Below, piece by piece: positions 41,572 to 51,152 of a stretch of 64,000 nucleotides of DNA. Within the stretch, counting starts at the first letter, position 1. Every line of letters starts with the position of its first letter. Under the pieces are notes generated by a model that saw only the letters and a program-made list of their open reading frames with translations, ran no database searches and was not told the origin of the DNA. A program made the translations under genes and the position numbers. Origin of the DNA: Hyalangium ruber (GTDB taxonomy: Bacteria > Myxococcota > Myxococcia > Myxococcales > Myxococcaceae); assembly GCF_034259325.1 (NCBI RefSeq), contig NZ_JAXIVS010000010.1, positions 124,001 through 188,000 on the forward strand, in the 5' to 3' direction.

Positions 41572-43827
41572 TCAGCTGCCCGCCGGCGGCTGCAGGGGCA
41601 GCTCCAGGATGAAGGTGGCTCCTTTCCCAGGCCCGTCACTGTGGGCTCGCAACGAGCCGCCCAGCTCCTCGGCCGCCAGGGCGCTGAAGTGCAGGCCGAA
41701 GCCGTGCCCGTCCTCGCGCGTGGTGAAGCCGTGCTCGAAGATGCGCGTGAGCAGCTCCGGCGCGATGCCCGTGCCCTGGTCACACACCTCGATCCGAATG
41801 CGCGCGGAGGAGGCGTGCCCCACCTTCAGCGTCAGGCACCGCTGCTCCCGCTCCACCGCATGCATGGCATCCTTGGCGTTGCTGATGAGGTTGGTGAGCA
41901 CCATCACCACCTTGTGCTTGTCCGTCACCACCAGCGGCACGGGCTCCAACCGCCGCGCCACCTTCACCTCGTGGCGGCTGAGCGTGGCGGAGTTGATGTT
42001 CAGGGCATCCTCCACCAACTCCGCCACCGCAACGGACTCGATGAGCCGGGGTGAGCGAGCGTAGCTCTGCTGCTGGTTGACGATGGTGCCGATGTGGCTG
42101 GTGTATCGATCCATGTCATCGAGCAGCACGCGAAGCCCCTCGCGCTCCTGCTCCAGGTTCCGCCCGAGCTCCCCCAGGTACGGCAGCAGCTTGCGCCCGC
42201 GCTCGTCCTGGTTCACGAAGGTGCTCAGCTCCGCCTGGTGCTCCGTGAGCAGCGCCGCCACCCGGCTCACCTGCTCCAGGCGCAGCGCCTCCAGTCGCTC
42301 CCGGACCACCATCGCCGTGGTGTTCACGCTGTTGAGCACGTTGCCCACGTTGTGCAGCACGTTGGTGGCCACCTCTGCCATGCCCGCCCGCCGCGCCACA
42401 TCCACCAGCTTGCGGTTCACCTCCTTGAGCTCGCGGGTGCGCGCGTCCACCCGCTGCTCCAGCCCCTCGTTCGCCTGGCGCAATGCCTCCTCGCGCTCCT
42501 GCACCTTGTCGGCCATCAACCGGAAGGCGCTGGCCAACTGCCCCAGCTCGTCCCCACGCGCCGTGTCCAGCCGCACATGGAAGTCCCCCTTCGCCACCCG
42601 GTCCGTCGCCTCGGTGAAGGCCAGCAGCGGACGGGTGATGTGCTGCCTCAGCACCCAGTACATGATGGCCAGCTCCAAGAGCAGTGACGCCACGCCGAAC
42701 AGCAGCACGTAGCGCGCGGCCTGGAGCGCGGGCCGCGTCACCTCGGCCTCCGGGAGCACCGTGACGAAGTTCCACCCCGGGCCCCGCAGCCGCGCGGCGG
42801 CGAGGTACTCCCCGGACTCGGGGAGCTCCAGCACCGTCTCCTTGGAATCCCGGCGCGTCACCCGCTCGAAGATGACCCGCAGGTGGGCGCGCCGCTCCTC
42901 CGAGTCGAGGGCGCTGGCCCCGGCACCCGCGGGCGGCTTGGGCTGCAGGAGGTTGTAGCTCTCGGTGGCCCCCTCCAGTTGCAGGTCCGGGTGGGCGATG
43001 AGCTGCCCGTCATCGCGAAAGAGGACGTTGTAGGCGCCGGGCAGGTGCTGGTTGACGGTGCGGTCCATCAGCTCCGCGAGCAACACGTCGTGCCCCATCG
43101 TCGCAATGTGACGTCCGCCCACATCCAGCGGCGTGGACACCGAGACCATCCAGCTCCGGGCGACAGGGTCCGGGTAGGCGGCACACCAGCGTGTCTCCCG
43201 CGCTGGGTTGTTCGCGGGGAAGCTGAGCACCATGAACTCCAGCGTGAGCGGAGTGAAGGTGGACTCGGCCTCCTTGTACCAATTCGGGCTCTCGGGCCAG
43301 AAGAGGACCAGGGGCCCCTCGGGCAGGGTGATGTACGTGTTCGTGAAGCGCGAGTGGAAGGCGGGCCCGTACTGCGTCAGCACGTCATAGGAGGCCAGGA
43401 TGCGCCAGCGCAGCTCGTCGCCCAGCGCAACGCCCTGGGGAATCACCACCGCTGGCTGCCGGGTACCATCGAAGGTCTCCGGCCGGTTGCGCACGGTACC
43501 GTCCGGGAACTTCACGAAGAGACTGTCGAAGCGGGCGTCCACGTCCTGCCCCGGCGTGCTCTGGAGCTTCTCCGCCAGGGCCTTGTTGAGCAGGCCGTGG
43601 TTGTCCTCGGCCAATATGAAGATGCCCTGCTCGCGCTGGAGGCGCTCGTGGACGTGGCGCTCCAGCTGGGTCAGCGCCTCGGTGCGCAGCGTGCTCACCA
43701 GGTGCAGGTAGCTGAAGAAGGTAGCGAGCGCGATGATGGCCGCGATGCGCACGCCCATGGAGATGAGCGTGGAGCGGGCCAGGGACGTGTGTGGGCGAGG
43801 GATGGAGGGCATAGGCGGAGGGGCCAT
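41572..43827 (-). CDS. Hybrid-free sensor histidine kinase with dCache domain
   Basis: Product 751 residues. TM1 (about 25-45) leads into a large extracellular dCache-like ligand-binding region (about 50-360). TM2 (about 371-393) and a HAMP domain (about 395-445) follow. The kinase core has the histidine at H492 within a VLHNVGNVLNSV box, an unusual type seen in some Myxococcales and cyanobacteria. The ATPase lobe has the N-box NLISNAKDAM, G-box GTGIAPEL and GFGLHFS. No receiver domain is present, and no response regulator is adjacent. AAAGG precedes ATG 43827 closely. The partner is unknown. Confidence 0.88.
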   Translation of the reverse strand: MAPPPMPSIPRPHTSLARSTLISMGVRIAAIIALATFFSYLHLVSTLRTEALTQLERHVHERLQREQGIFILAEDNHGLLNKALAEKLQSTPGQDVDARFDSLFVKFPDGTVRNRPETFDGTRQPAVVIPQGVALGDELRWRILASYDVLTQYGPAFHSRFTNTYITLPEGPLVLFWPESPNWYKEAESTFTPLTLEFMVLSFPANNPARETRWCAAYPDPVARSWMVSVSTPLDVGGRHIATMGHDVLLAELMDRTVNQHLPGAYNVLFRDDGQLIAHPDLQLEGATESYNLLQPKPPAGAGASALDSEERRAHLRVIFERVTRRDSKETVLELPESGEYLAAARLRGPGWNFVTVLPEAEVTRPALQAARYVLLFGVASLLLELAIMYWVLRQHITRPLLAFTEATDRVAKGDFHVRLDTARGDELGQLASAFRLMADKVQEREEALRQANEGLEQRVDARTRELKEVNRKLVDVARRAGMAEVATNVLHNVGNVLNSVNTTAMVVRERLEALRLEQVSRVAALLTEHQAELSTFVNQDERGRKLLPYLGELGRNLEQEREGLRVLLDDMDRYTSHIGTIVNQQQSYARSPRLIESVAVAELVEDALNINSATLSRHEVKVARRLEPVPLVVTDKHKVVMVLTNLISNAKDAMHAVEREQRCLTLKVGHASSARIRIEVCDQGTGIAPELLTRIFEHGFTTREDGHGFGLHFSALAAEELGGSLRAHSDGPGKGATFILELPLQPPAGS

Positions 43828-43877
43828 TGTCCTTTGAGCCCCTCCCCTCTCACCAGCCGCCCCCCCTTCACCTTGGG

Positions 43878-44681
43878 TCAGCTTGACGGAGGGAGGAAAG
43901 CGAACACCCGCGCCGGGGCGCCGCTGCCGTCCTTCACGAACAGCGGAGAGATGACGAGGAAGGCCCCCGTCGCGGGCAGCGCCGAGAGATCCGCGAGGTT
44001 CTCGATGTGGTAGCCGCCGCCCGGCAGGAAGTCCCGGTGCTGCTCGAAGGTCGCGTTGGGCCCCGGATCCGTGGAGAGGGTGTCGATGCCGATGCCCCGC
44101 ACCTTGCGCTCGCGCAGCAGGCGGCTGGCGGCCACGGAGAGGCCGGGGTAGTGCATGACACCGGCCGCATCCGTGTTGCGGTAGCGCTGCTCGTCGGGCC
44201 AGCGCGAGGCCCAGCCGGTGCGGATGAGCACCACGTGCTCGGGCCGCAGCGGGCCATGCTGGCGCTCCCAGGCTTCGAGGTCCGCCGGAGTCACCTCGTA
44301 GTCCGGGTTGCTGGCCACCTGCGCGGTGACATCCACCACGGCGGCCGGGCCCCGGAGAACATCCGCCGAGAGCTTGTCCACGGGAGCCGCGCCCGTGGCG
44401 AAGTGCGCCGGCGCGTCCACATGGGTGCCGATGTGCTCACCGAGCTCGAGCTGGCGGATGAAATACCCGTCACGCTCGACGGTCCCCTGTACCTTCACTC
44501 CCAGGCGCGTGCCTCCTGGGAACACGGGCATGTCCGAGGTGAGCGGGTGGCCGATATCGATGACCCGGGCGCGCGCGAGCCAGTCGGCTGGGGCTTCGCG
44601 ATGGGCGGTGCCCGAGGTGGCACATGCGCCCAGCAGCAAGGCCATGGGGAACGGCAGGAGCTTCCTGTATCCGGTCTTCAT
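43878..44681 (-). CDS. Cyclase-family metal-dependent hydrolase lipoprotein
   Basis: The 267-residue protein has a lipoprotein signal ending LLLGAC (Cys20). It contains the signature H83-x-G-T-H87-x-D89-A-P-A-H93 of the cyclase family (kynurenine-formamidase-like, Zn/Mn dependent), and further metal-site residues such as His near FEQHRDF. Members hydrolyse N-formylkynurenine or isatin. Export as a lipoprotein suggests a surface or periplasmic amidase. The gene is alone with about 130 bases before the next. Confidence 0.83.
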   Translation of the reverse strand: MKTGYRKLLPFPMALLLGACATSGTAHREAPADWLARARVIDIGHPLTSDMPVFPGGTRLGVKVQGTVERDGYFIRQLELGEHIGTHVDAPAHFATGAAPVDKLSADVLRGPAAVVDVTAQVASNPDYEVTPADLEAWERQHGPLRPEHVVLIRTGWASRWPDEQRYRNTDAAGVMHYPGLSVAASRLLRERKVRGIGIDTLSTDPGPNATFEQHRDFLPGGGYHIENLADLSALPATGAFLVISPLFVKDGSGAPARVFAFLPPSS

Positions 44682-44808
44682 GCGGAGAACCTCGTCGGGA
44701 CGGTGGAACCGCCCCGACGGTACCTGACGTTCGACGCTCCCGGAGCCCGTTCCGACTGGCGATGTTGGCGCGGAGGCCGCTTCTCCCGGGGATTTTCCGG
44801 CCCCGGCG

Positions 44809-45576
44809 CTACGCCTTCCCGCCGTGGTCGAAAAGCCCGAGCGGAGCGCCTGTCGGGTCGACGATCATCGCGATGCGGCCGATGTTGGGAACCTCGACCA
44901 GCGGTACGAGAACCTGCGCGCCCAGCTTCGCCGCCTTGTCCCGCGCGGTTTCGATGCGATCGACGACGACATAGGTGAACCACTGCGGCGGCATGTTCTG
45001 GGCCTTCTCGATGTCCGCCACCGCCCCCTCCGGCGTGTCATCCACGCCGAAGACGCTCATGCCGCCCTGGAAGCTCCGCGCCTGCCAGCCGAAGACCTTG
45101 CTGTAGAAGGCCTTGGCCCGCTCCACGTCATTCGTGCTCAGCGTCTCCCAGCAGAACTCGCCGGCCTTCGGCATCGCCGGCTCCGGGTCGCCGTTCAGAT
45201 CCTGGTACGCGATGATGACCGCGTTGTCCGAGTCCATGAGGACGGCGAAGCGCCCCATGTTCGGGATGTCCTTCGGACCGTGGGCGACCTGGCCCCCGTT
45301 CTCCTGTGCCCGCTTCGCCGCCGCGTCCACGTCCTTCACCGACACGTAGCTCATGAAGATCGAGGTCGGGGACTCTCCCTTGCGGATCTCCCAGATGCCG
45401 CCGATCAGCTTCTCGCCCAGCTTGATGCCCTCGTAGTTGCCGCCATCGGGCCCCAGGTCGAACGGTACGAACGTCCAGCCAAAGAGCTCGCCGTAGAAAG
45501 CCTTGGCTCGCTGGCTGTCCAACGTCATCAGCTCGCGCCAGGTCACGCGCCCCGGTGTGAAACGCTTCTCGCTCAT
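44809..45576 (-). CDS. VOC (glyoxalase/bleomycin-resistance) family protein
   Basis: ATG 45576 has a GGAGGGG site 5 bases upstream; product 255 residues. Two VOC modules (about 8-125 and 135-250), each beginning with WRELMTLDSQRAKAFY or CWETLSTNDVERAKAFY, are tandemly fused, as in the MhqO-/glyoxalase-like two-domain proteins. Candidate metal ligands are Glu and His at conserved positions; the exact site is not certain. Function could be dioxygenase, glyoxalase or antibiotic binding. It is a single gene between the cyclase and ATPase genes. Confidence 0.83.
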   Translation of the reverse strand: MSEKRFTPGRVTWRELMTLDSQRAKAFYGELFGWTFVPFDLGPDGGNYEGIKLGEKLIGGIWEIRKGESPTSIFMSYVSVKDVDAAAKRAQENGGQVAHGPKDIPNMGRFAVLMDSDNAVIIAYQDLNGDPEPAMPKAGEFCWETLSTNDVERAKAFYSKVFGWQARSFQGGMSVFGVDDTPEGAVADIEKAQNMPPQWFTYVVVDRIETARDKAAKLGAQVLVPLVEVPNIGRIAMIVDPTGAPLGLFDHGGKA

Positions 45577-45651
45577 CGGCACCCCTCCGTGGGTAATAGG
45601 TAGGGTGCGTGGTAGCAGACCTTGTGCGTCGGGGACAACCCTCTCTCGCGC

Positions 45652-47232
45652 TCAGGCGGTGCCCTCGGCCTCGCTCTCCTGGAGCGCGGCGTCCACCTCG
45701 GCGCCCAGCGGGTAGATGATGAGGTGACGCACCGGCTCGCTGCCATGGCTCACCGTCTCCAGGTGGTAGCGGCTCACCAGCCGGTGCTGCAGCTTGCGCA
45801 GCCGGGGAGACCGAGGGGCCAGCGGCACCACCACGCCCTCGCTCAGCACCCGCTGGATGGCGTGCTCGGCCTCGGCCACTGCCTCGCGCACCTGCTCCTC
45901 GTCCACCCCCTCCACCATCATGAAGGCCGCGCGCAGCACCCGCCGCAGCTCCGCCGTGCTGTTGCGCTTGATGGCCTCCACGCGCGCCCCCGTGCGCTCC
46001 ACGATGCGCCGCATCCGAGGGTCATTCGCCCGCGAGCGCAGCGTGAGGATGAGGTCCGCCGACTCCACCCGCCCCACCACCTTCGCGTCCGCCTTCAGCT
46101 CGCGCAGGACGCGGTCGAGCAGGTCTCGGCTCACCGCGTGCGCATAGACGCGCATGGGCCCGGTGTTGGGCGCCGGGGCCGCCGGGGCCGCCTTGGAGCG
46201 GGGCGGAGGCAGGGGCGCCGTCGACTGAGGCACCTCCTCCACCTTCACCTCGCCTCCGTCCAGGCTCCGGCGCTCGCCTCCCACGTCGCGGCCCGCCAGC
46301 AGCCGGTCCACCGCCTCCGCTGTGTCCGGGTGTACCAGCACCTCGTCCCGGCCCACCATCTCCACCACGATGTCGAAGGTGGGCGGCGCCTTGCGCTCGC
46401 TGATCGTCTTCTGTGTGTTGCGCCGGCGTGCCTCCTCGTCGCTCAGCGTCACCGTGTGGACCCCGCCCACGAGATCCGACAGCGTGGGGTTGAGCACCAG
46501 GTTCTCCAGCGTGTTGCCGTGCGCGGTGGCCACCAGCTGCACCCCGCGCTCGGCGATGGTGCGCGCCGCCGACGCCTCCGCCGAGGTGCCAATTTCATCG
46601 ACGATGATGGCCTCGGGCATGTGGTTCTCCACCGCCTCGATCATCACGTCGTGCTGACGGTCCGGCCTGGACACCTGCATGCGCCGCGCGCCGCCGATGC
46701 CGGGGTGGGGGATGTCGCCGTCGCCGCCAATCTCGTTGGAGGTGTCCACCACCATCACGCGCTTGCGCAGGTCGTCGGAGAGCACGCGTGCCACCTCGCG
46801 CAGCTTCGTCGTCTTGCCCACGCCGGGCCGCCCCAGCAGGAGCACGTTGCGCCCGGTGGCGATGAGATCCTTGAGCATGTCGATGGTGCCGAACACCGCG
46901 CGCCCCACGCGCAGCGTGAGCCCCACCACGCGCCCCTTTCGGTTGCGGATGGCCGAGACGCGGTGGAGCGTGCGCTCGATGCCCGCCCGGTTGTCCTCTC
47001 CGGGCGGCCCTACTTGCGACAGCACGTGCTCCAGTTCCGTGGCCGCTACGGGCTGCTCGCGCAGACGCTGAGAGCCGTTGACCAGCCGCGCCTCGGGAGG
47101 CCGCCCCAGGTCCATCACCACCTCGAGCACCTCGCCCGGGGGCAGGGCCCTCACCGTGGCCTTCAGCGGCTCGGGCAGTACGTCCACCAGGAGCTGGAAG
47201 TCGTCATCGGGCTCGACGGGCGTCTGTTGCAT
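45652..47232 (-). CDS. SpoIIIAA/Ycf45-like AAA ATPase with R3H domain
   Basis: The product has 526 residues (start ATG 47232, GAGG 8 bases upstream). Walker A is G134-x-x-G-V-G-K-T-T and Walker B is I-I-V-D212-E213-I-G. The AAA segment (about 115-325) is most like SpoIIIAA and cyanobacterial/plastid Ycf45. A Pro/Ala-rich linker (about 335-375) leads to the C-terminal R3H single-stranded nucleic-acid-binding domain (about 470-510, pattern R-K-L-Q-H...G-S-E-P-V-R-H). This combination is known but poorly studied, and a role in RNA handling or in spore development is possible. Confidence 0.85.
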   Translation of the reverse strand: MQQTPVEPDDDFQLLVDVLPEPLKATVRALPPGEVLEVVMDLGRPPEARLVNGSQRLREQPVAATELEHVLSQVGPPGEDNRAGIERTLHRVSAIRNRKGRVVGLTLRVGRAVFGTIDMLKDLIATGRNVLLLGRPGVGKTTKLREVARVLSDDLRKRVMVVDTSNEIGGDGDIPHPGIGGARRMQVSRPDRQHDVMIEAVENHMPEAIIVDEIGTSAEASAARTIAERGVQLVATAHGNTLENLVLNPTLSDLVGGVHTVTLSDEEARRRNTQKTISERKAPPTFDIVVEMVGRDEVLVHPDTAEAVDRLLAGRDVGGERRSLDGGEVKVEEVPQSTAPLPPPRSKAAPAAPAPNTGPMRVYAHAVSRDLLDRVLRELKADAKVVGRVESADLILTLRSRANDPRMRRIVERTGARVEAIKRNSTAELRRVLRAAFMMVEGVDEEQVREAVAEAEHAIQRVLSEGVVVPLAPRSPRLRKLQHRLVSRYHLETVSHGSEPVRHLIIYPLGAEVDAALQESEAEGTA

Positions 47233-47344
47233 AGAGTGACCTCTCGGAAGATGGGGCTGGGGCCAGGCTCCTGCACGGGAAAGTGCTCCCAGGCAGGCGG
47301 GCGAGCCCTCCCCCTCCTGGCTCCGCTCGGGGGATAATCCGCCC

Positions 47345-47932
47345 ATGCGCCATCTCCTCGCACGCTGTTTCCCGATGCTCCTGTGCTCCTGGCTCGCCGG
47401 GTGTGATTTCGGCGAGGCGTCGCCAGAGCCGGATGGTGGAACCCTGACGGATGGAGGTGTGCAGGACCCGTCCGAGCAGAGCCCGCTCGCTCGCGACATG
47501 CTCGCCGCGCACAACCAGGTTCGCGCCACCGCCTCGCCCGCGCCCGTGCCTGCCCTGGCCCCGCTGGCGTGGTCCGTCAATGCCGCCACGACGGCCCAGG
47601 CGTGGGCGGACCAGTGCAAGTTCGAGCACAACTCCAAGCGGGGGAACCTCGGCGAGAACATCGCCGCTGCCACCCAGGGAGGCTTGAGCAACACGGGGGT
47701 GGTGACGAACTGGGCCGCCGAGGCCGCCTCGTACGACTACGGGCTGAATGCCTGTGCTCCGGGAAAGCAGTGCGGCCACTACACGCAGATCGTCTGGAGG
47801 AACACCACGCACGTGGGCTGCGCCATGAAGCTCTGCGACAAGAACTCTCCTTTCCAGGGCTTCACCCGGTGGGAGTTCTGGGTGTGCAACTACTCGCCCC
47901 CGGGCAACTTCGTCGGACAGCGACCCTACTGA
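47345..47932 (+). CDS. CAP/SCP-domain lipoprotein
   Basis: The 195-residue protein has a lipoprotein signal ending LAGC (Cys20) and a short Asp/Gly-rich spacer (about 24-45). The CAP domain (about 48-190) has the family motifs: MLAAHNQVR, FEHNSKRG (metal-site His), GENIAAA, CGHYTQIVW (second His) and VCNYSPPGN. Four or more Cys could form the family's disulphides. Bacterial CAP lipoproteins are extracellular and often lipid-binding. It is divergent from the ATPase gene and transcribed alone or with the toxin-like pair 80 bases away. Confidence 0.88.
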   Translation: MRHLLARCFPMLLCSWLAGCDFGEASPEPDGGTLTDGGVQDPSEQSPLARDMLAAHNQVRATASPAPVPALAPLAWSVNAATTAQAWADQCKFEHNSKRGNLGENIAAATQGGLSNTGVVTNWAAEAASYDYGLNACAPGKQCGHYTQIVWRNTTHVGCAMKLCDKNSPFQGFTRWEFWVCNYSPPGNFVGQRPY

Positions 47933-48012
47933 GCGCGCAACTCGCACGCCGCATACCCCGATAAGTGCCATGAGCCCAAGACGGACCTGCCCTTGGGACA
48001 GGGGGGAAGCTC

Positions 48013-48465
48013 ATGCACCGGATGCGCTCCGTTCGATGCTTTGCCGTGCGCCTTGCTCTCCTGCTCGCCACGGCCCTGCTGAACCTGGTGGGATGCAGCT
48101 TGAACGGGCTGGGGTGCCAACCGGGTGACGACACGGAAACCTGTTGCCTCAAGGAACATCCTGGCGCCTGGGAGCGCTGCACGGGGATGGCAGGCCCCAA
48201 GGCTCCGCCCAAGTCCAAGAACCGCCCCAAGCCCCATCCCGAGAAGGACCCAGAGCCGCTCATTCCGCCCCTCCCCACCCCCGAAGAGCAAGAGCAGTGG
48301 AACGAGCGATGCCGCGATCACTACGTTGAGTGCAAGCACTCGGCACAGGGCGAGAGATGGGGTCGCAAGTTCAGCGAGAGCCAGTGCCAGGCCTGTTGGG
48401 AGCTGTGCCGTCGCATTGGGGCGTGGCCAGAAGAAGCCAACGACAAGCCGTGTCCAGGTGGATGA
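48013..48465 (+). CDS. Cys-rich lipoprotein, possible toxin-type effector
   Basis: The 150-residue product has a signal ending LNLVGC (Cys28), then a Cys cluster and a Pro/Lys-rich linker (about 60-90). The C-terminal domain (about 95-150) has a Cys pattern with a CQACWELC-type core and the ending W-P...A...PC-P-G-G. I have seen this layout in lipoproteins beside small immunity-like genes in related bacteria, but this is recollection rather than proof. The stop overlaps the next gene's first possible ATG (ATGA). Confidence 0.6.
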   Translation: MHRMRSVRCFAVRLALLLATALLNLVGCSLNGLGCQPGDDTETCCLKEHPGAWERCTGMAGPKAPPKSKNRPKPHPEKDPEPLIPPLPTPEEQEQWNERCRDHYVECKHSAQGERWGRKFSESQCQACWELCRRIGAWPEEANDKPCPGG

Positions 48466-48467
48466 CC

Positions 48468-48971
48468 ATGAGAGTCACACGCAAGGAGTGGTGGCACAGC
48501 ATCGCGCAACGACGTGAGCAGCTCTTCTTGAAGCTGATCGAAGCGAAAGCTCCCTATCAGGACTACAAGCTCGCCGTCTTGGAGCAGGAGAAGGCGCTGC
48601 TGCGCGAGACGAGGACACCCGCCGAACGCCTGCACCTTCAACAAATCACCGCCAAGGAAGTGCTCACCGAGGCGTATATGGCACGCGCATCCTGGGAAGA
48701 GTTTGGTCCCTTGCTACGACGCTGCCAGCGCCTCGGCTTCGCGGACCTGGGGGATTTCGTCCATGTCGCGTGTCTCTTTGCCCAGGCGTTGCCGCGCTTC
48801 CCCAGGCAGGCCCGACAGGCGTTCGCCATGCTGACCCATGCGGAGCAGAAGCTCCTTCGCCTGCGCAAGAGTCACTTTTTGCGTAGAGATGGGCTCAAAG
48901 CCATCACACATGCGCGGCGCATCGTAGAGGCGGCTGGCATCGCTCAACCGAAGACGCGCACGACAACGTGA
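48468..48971 (+). CDS. Helical soluble protein, possible immunity partner
   Basis: ATG 48468 is chosen because AGGTGG lies 6 bases upstream; ATG 48462 also overlaps the upstream stop but has no room for a ribosome site. The 167-residue product is Leu/Arg/Glu-rich, helical and lacks signal, Cys pairs or catalytic motif. Tight coupling to a secreted Cys-rich lipoprotein makes it a candidate immunity protein. The alternative is an unrelated cytosolic helical protein. No family is recognised. Confidence 0.6.
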   Translation: MRVTRKEWWHSIAQRREQLFLKLIEAKAPYQDYKLAVLEQEKALLRETRTPAERLHLQQITAKEVLTEAYMARASWEEFGPLLRRCQRLGFADLGDFVHVACLFAQALPRFPRQARQAFAMLTHAEQKLLRLRKSHFLRRDGLKAITHARRIVEAAGIAQPKTRTTT

Positions 48972-48973
48972 GC

Positions 48974-49330
48974 TCACTTCGTCAGCTTGCCCTGCTCCTT
49001 CAGCGCTCGCAGCTCCGTGAAGCCGCCGATCAACGTCCCGTCGATGAAGACCATCGGGAACGTCGGGAAGCCCGCCCAGAGCTTGAGCGCCAGCCGCGCC
49101 TGCCACATCGAGAAGTAGCTGCCGTACTCGAGGTACGTGAACGCGATGCCCTGCTCGTCCAGCAGCTTGCGCGCCCGCTTCACGAACGTGTTCTGCGCCA
49201 TCCCCACCACGACGACCCTGTCACTCGCCACCGTGGCGGCCACCTTCTCCACGACGGCGCGGTGGAGGTTGCCCACCGCCTCCTGCACCGCCGGAGAGAC
49301 CTTGTCCTGCGAAAGCGTCAGACGTGCCAT
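48974..49330 (-). CDS. Glutaredoxin-like protein lacking the active-site cysteines
   Basis: A 118-residue protein (start ATG 49330 chosen; ATG 49342 possible). The glutaredoxin fold is clear: a beta strand followed by the active-site position (GM-A45-Q-N-T48), a long helix, the cis-Pro segment T90-F-P92, and the IGGFTEL turn. At the position of CxxC or CGFS the sequence is A-Q-N-T, so no redox Cys is present in it. It converges within 2 bases of the helical partner gene's stop. A glutathione-binding, non-redox role is the likely meaning of such variants. Confidence 0.8.
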   Translation of the reverse strand: MARLTLSQDKVSPAVQEAVGNLHRAVVEKVAATVASDRVVVVGMAQNTFVKRARKLLDEQGIAFTYLEYGSYFSMWQARLALKLWAGFPTFPMVFIDGTLIGGFTELRALKEQGKLTK

Positions 49331-49349
49331 GGGGCCCGACATTAGCAAC

Positions 49350-49811
49350 TCAGGCCTGGGCCCGCGGTTCCTCCATCAGGGCGCGCGTGGCGGAGACCTC
49401 CCGGGGCTCCACCCCCCGGGCGCGGCGGATGCGAGAGATGATCCCCATCGCCTCCTCCTCCGTGTCGGCGAACTCCACGTCCACCCGCCAGTTGCCGGCC
49501 AGGTACAGCGCCAGCACGATGGCCTTGGTGATGGCGCGCTGCAGCGCGTCGGCGCCCACGTAGATGATGCCGTGGAACCACTCGGCGCGGATGGTGTGGG
49601 AGAAGCGCTCCCGGGCCGCCTTGTCGATGGTCGACCGGGAGATGTCAGCGATGACGAAGATGGGACGCTCGGTCACCAGCGCCCGGTAGATGGCAAAGAG
49701 GTTGTCGACATCCTCGACCCGCGTGGGGCCTCGGAAGGTGACTCGCAGCAGATCCGGGTTCTCCCAACGTGCGTGGTGGGTCCCGAACGTCCATTCCTTG
49801 GTCGCGCTCAT
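49350..49811 (-). CDS. STAS/SpoIIAA-like domain protein
   Basis: Product 153 residues, with start ATG 49811 following a purine-rich GGGGGAAG stretch. The single domain (about 20-130) resembles SpoIIAA-like or STAS folds, judged from alternating beta strands (IFVIADISRST) and helices. It lacks a signal peptide. These domains often control phosphorylation- or nucleotide-dependent switches. It follows the glutaredoxin-like gene on the same strand with a 19-base gap, so they may be cotranscribed. Function is inferred at the fold level only. Confidence 0.65.
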   Translation of the reverse strand: MSATKEWTFGTHHARWENPDLLRVTFRGPTRVEDVDNLFAIYRALVTERPIFVIADISRSTIDKAARERFSHTIRAEWFHGIIYVGADALQRAITKAIVLALYLAGNWRVDVEFADTEEEAMGIISRIRRARGVEPREVSATRALMEEPRAQA

Positions 49812-49939
49812 GGCTTCCCCCATGACTCCCGGGAATCTAGGAATGCCCCGCGAGTCTCCAAGTGGGGGGCCCGCAGAAAGCGCTCTGGGGCACCACCGTG
49901 TGGGGTGGTGGCGGATCAATCTGCCCAGCAAAGGACAGA

Positions 49940-49969
49940 GTGGGAGGAGCTTCACGCCACTCCTCCCAC
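49940..49969 (-). terminator. 10-bp stem terminator after aldo-keto reductase gene
   Basis: GTGGGAGGAG (49940-49949) pairs perfectly with 49960-49969 around a 10-base loop, 9 bases beyond the reductase stop on the minus strand. A pyrimidine-rich stretch follows. A second, weaker 7-bp hairpin occurs at 49891-49910. Confidence 0.55.
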
Positions 49970-49977
49970 CCGCTCGG

Positions 49978-51003
<1,026 letters not shown>

Positions 51004-51079
51004 GGCTCTCCCTCCGTGGTGGCGGCATGCGCCGCGAGGCCGTGGGCCTAACGTGCCCAAGCGCCCCTCGCCACAAGGA

Positions 51080-51126
51080 AAGACCCCCGCGCCGGGCTCC
51101 GTGTTGGGAGTCCGACCGGGGGTCTT
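51080..51126 (-). terminator. Large compound hairpin downstream of FKBP gene
   Basis: AAGACCCCC (51080-51088) pairs with GGGGGTCTT (51118-51126) over 9 bp; within the 29-base loop a near-perfect 8-bp inner stem is possible. On the minus strand the arm ends in TCTTTCCTT, giving a U-rich tail. It follows the FKBP stop by 27 bases. Confidence 0.65.
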
Positions 51127-51152
51127 GGGGAGCGCCAGAGCGCGCCGATGAA

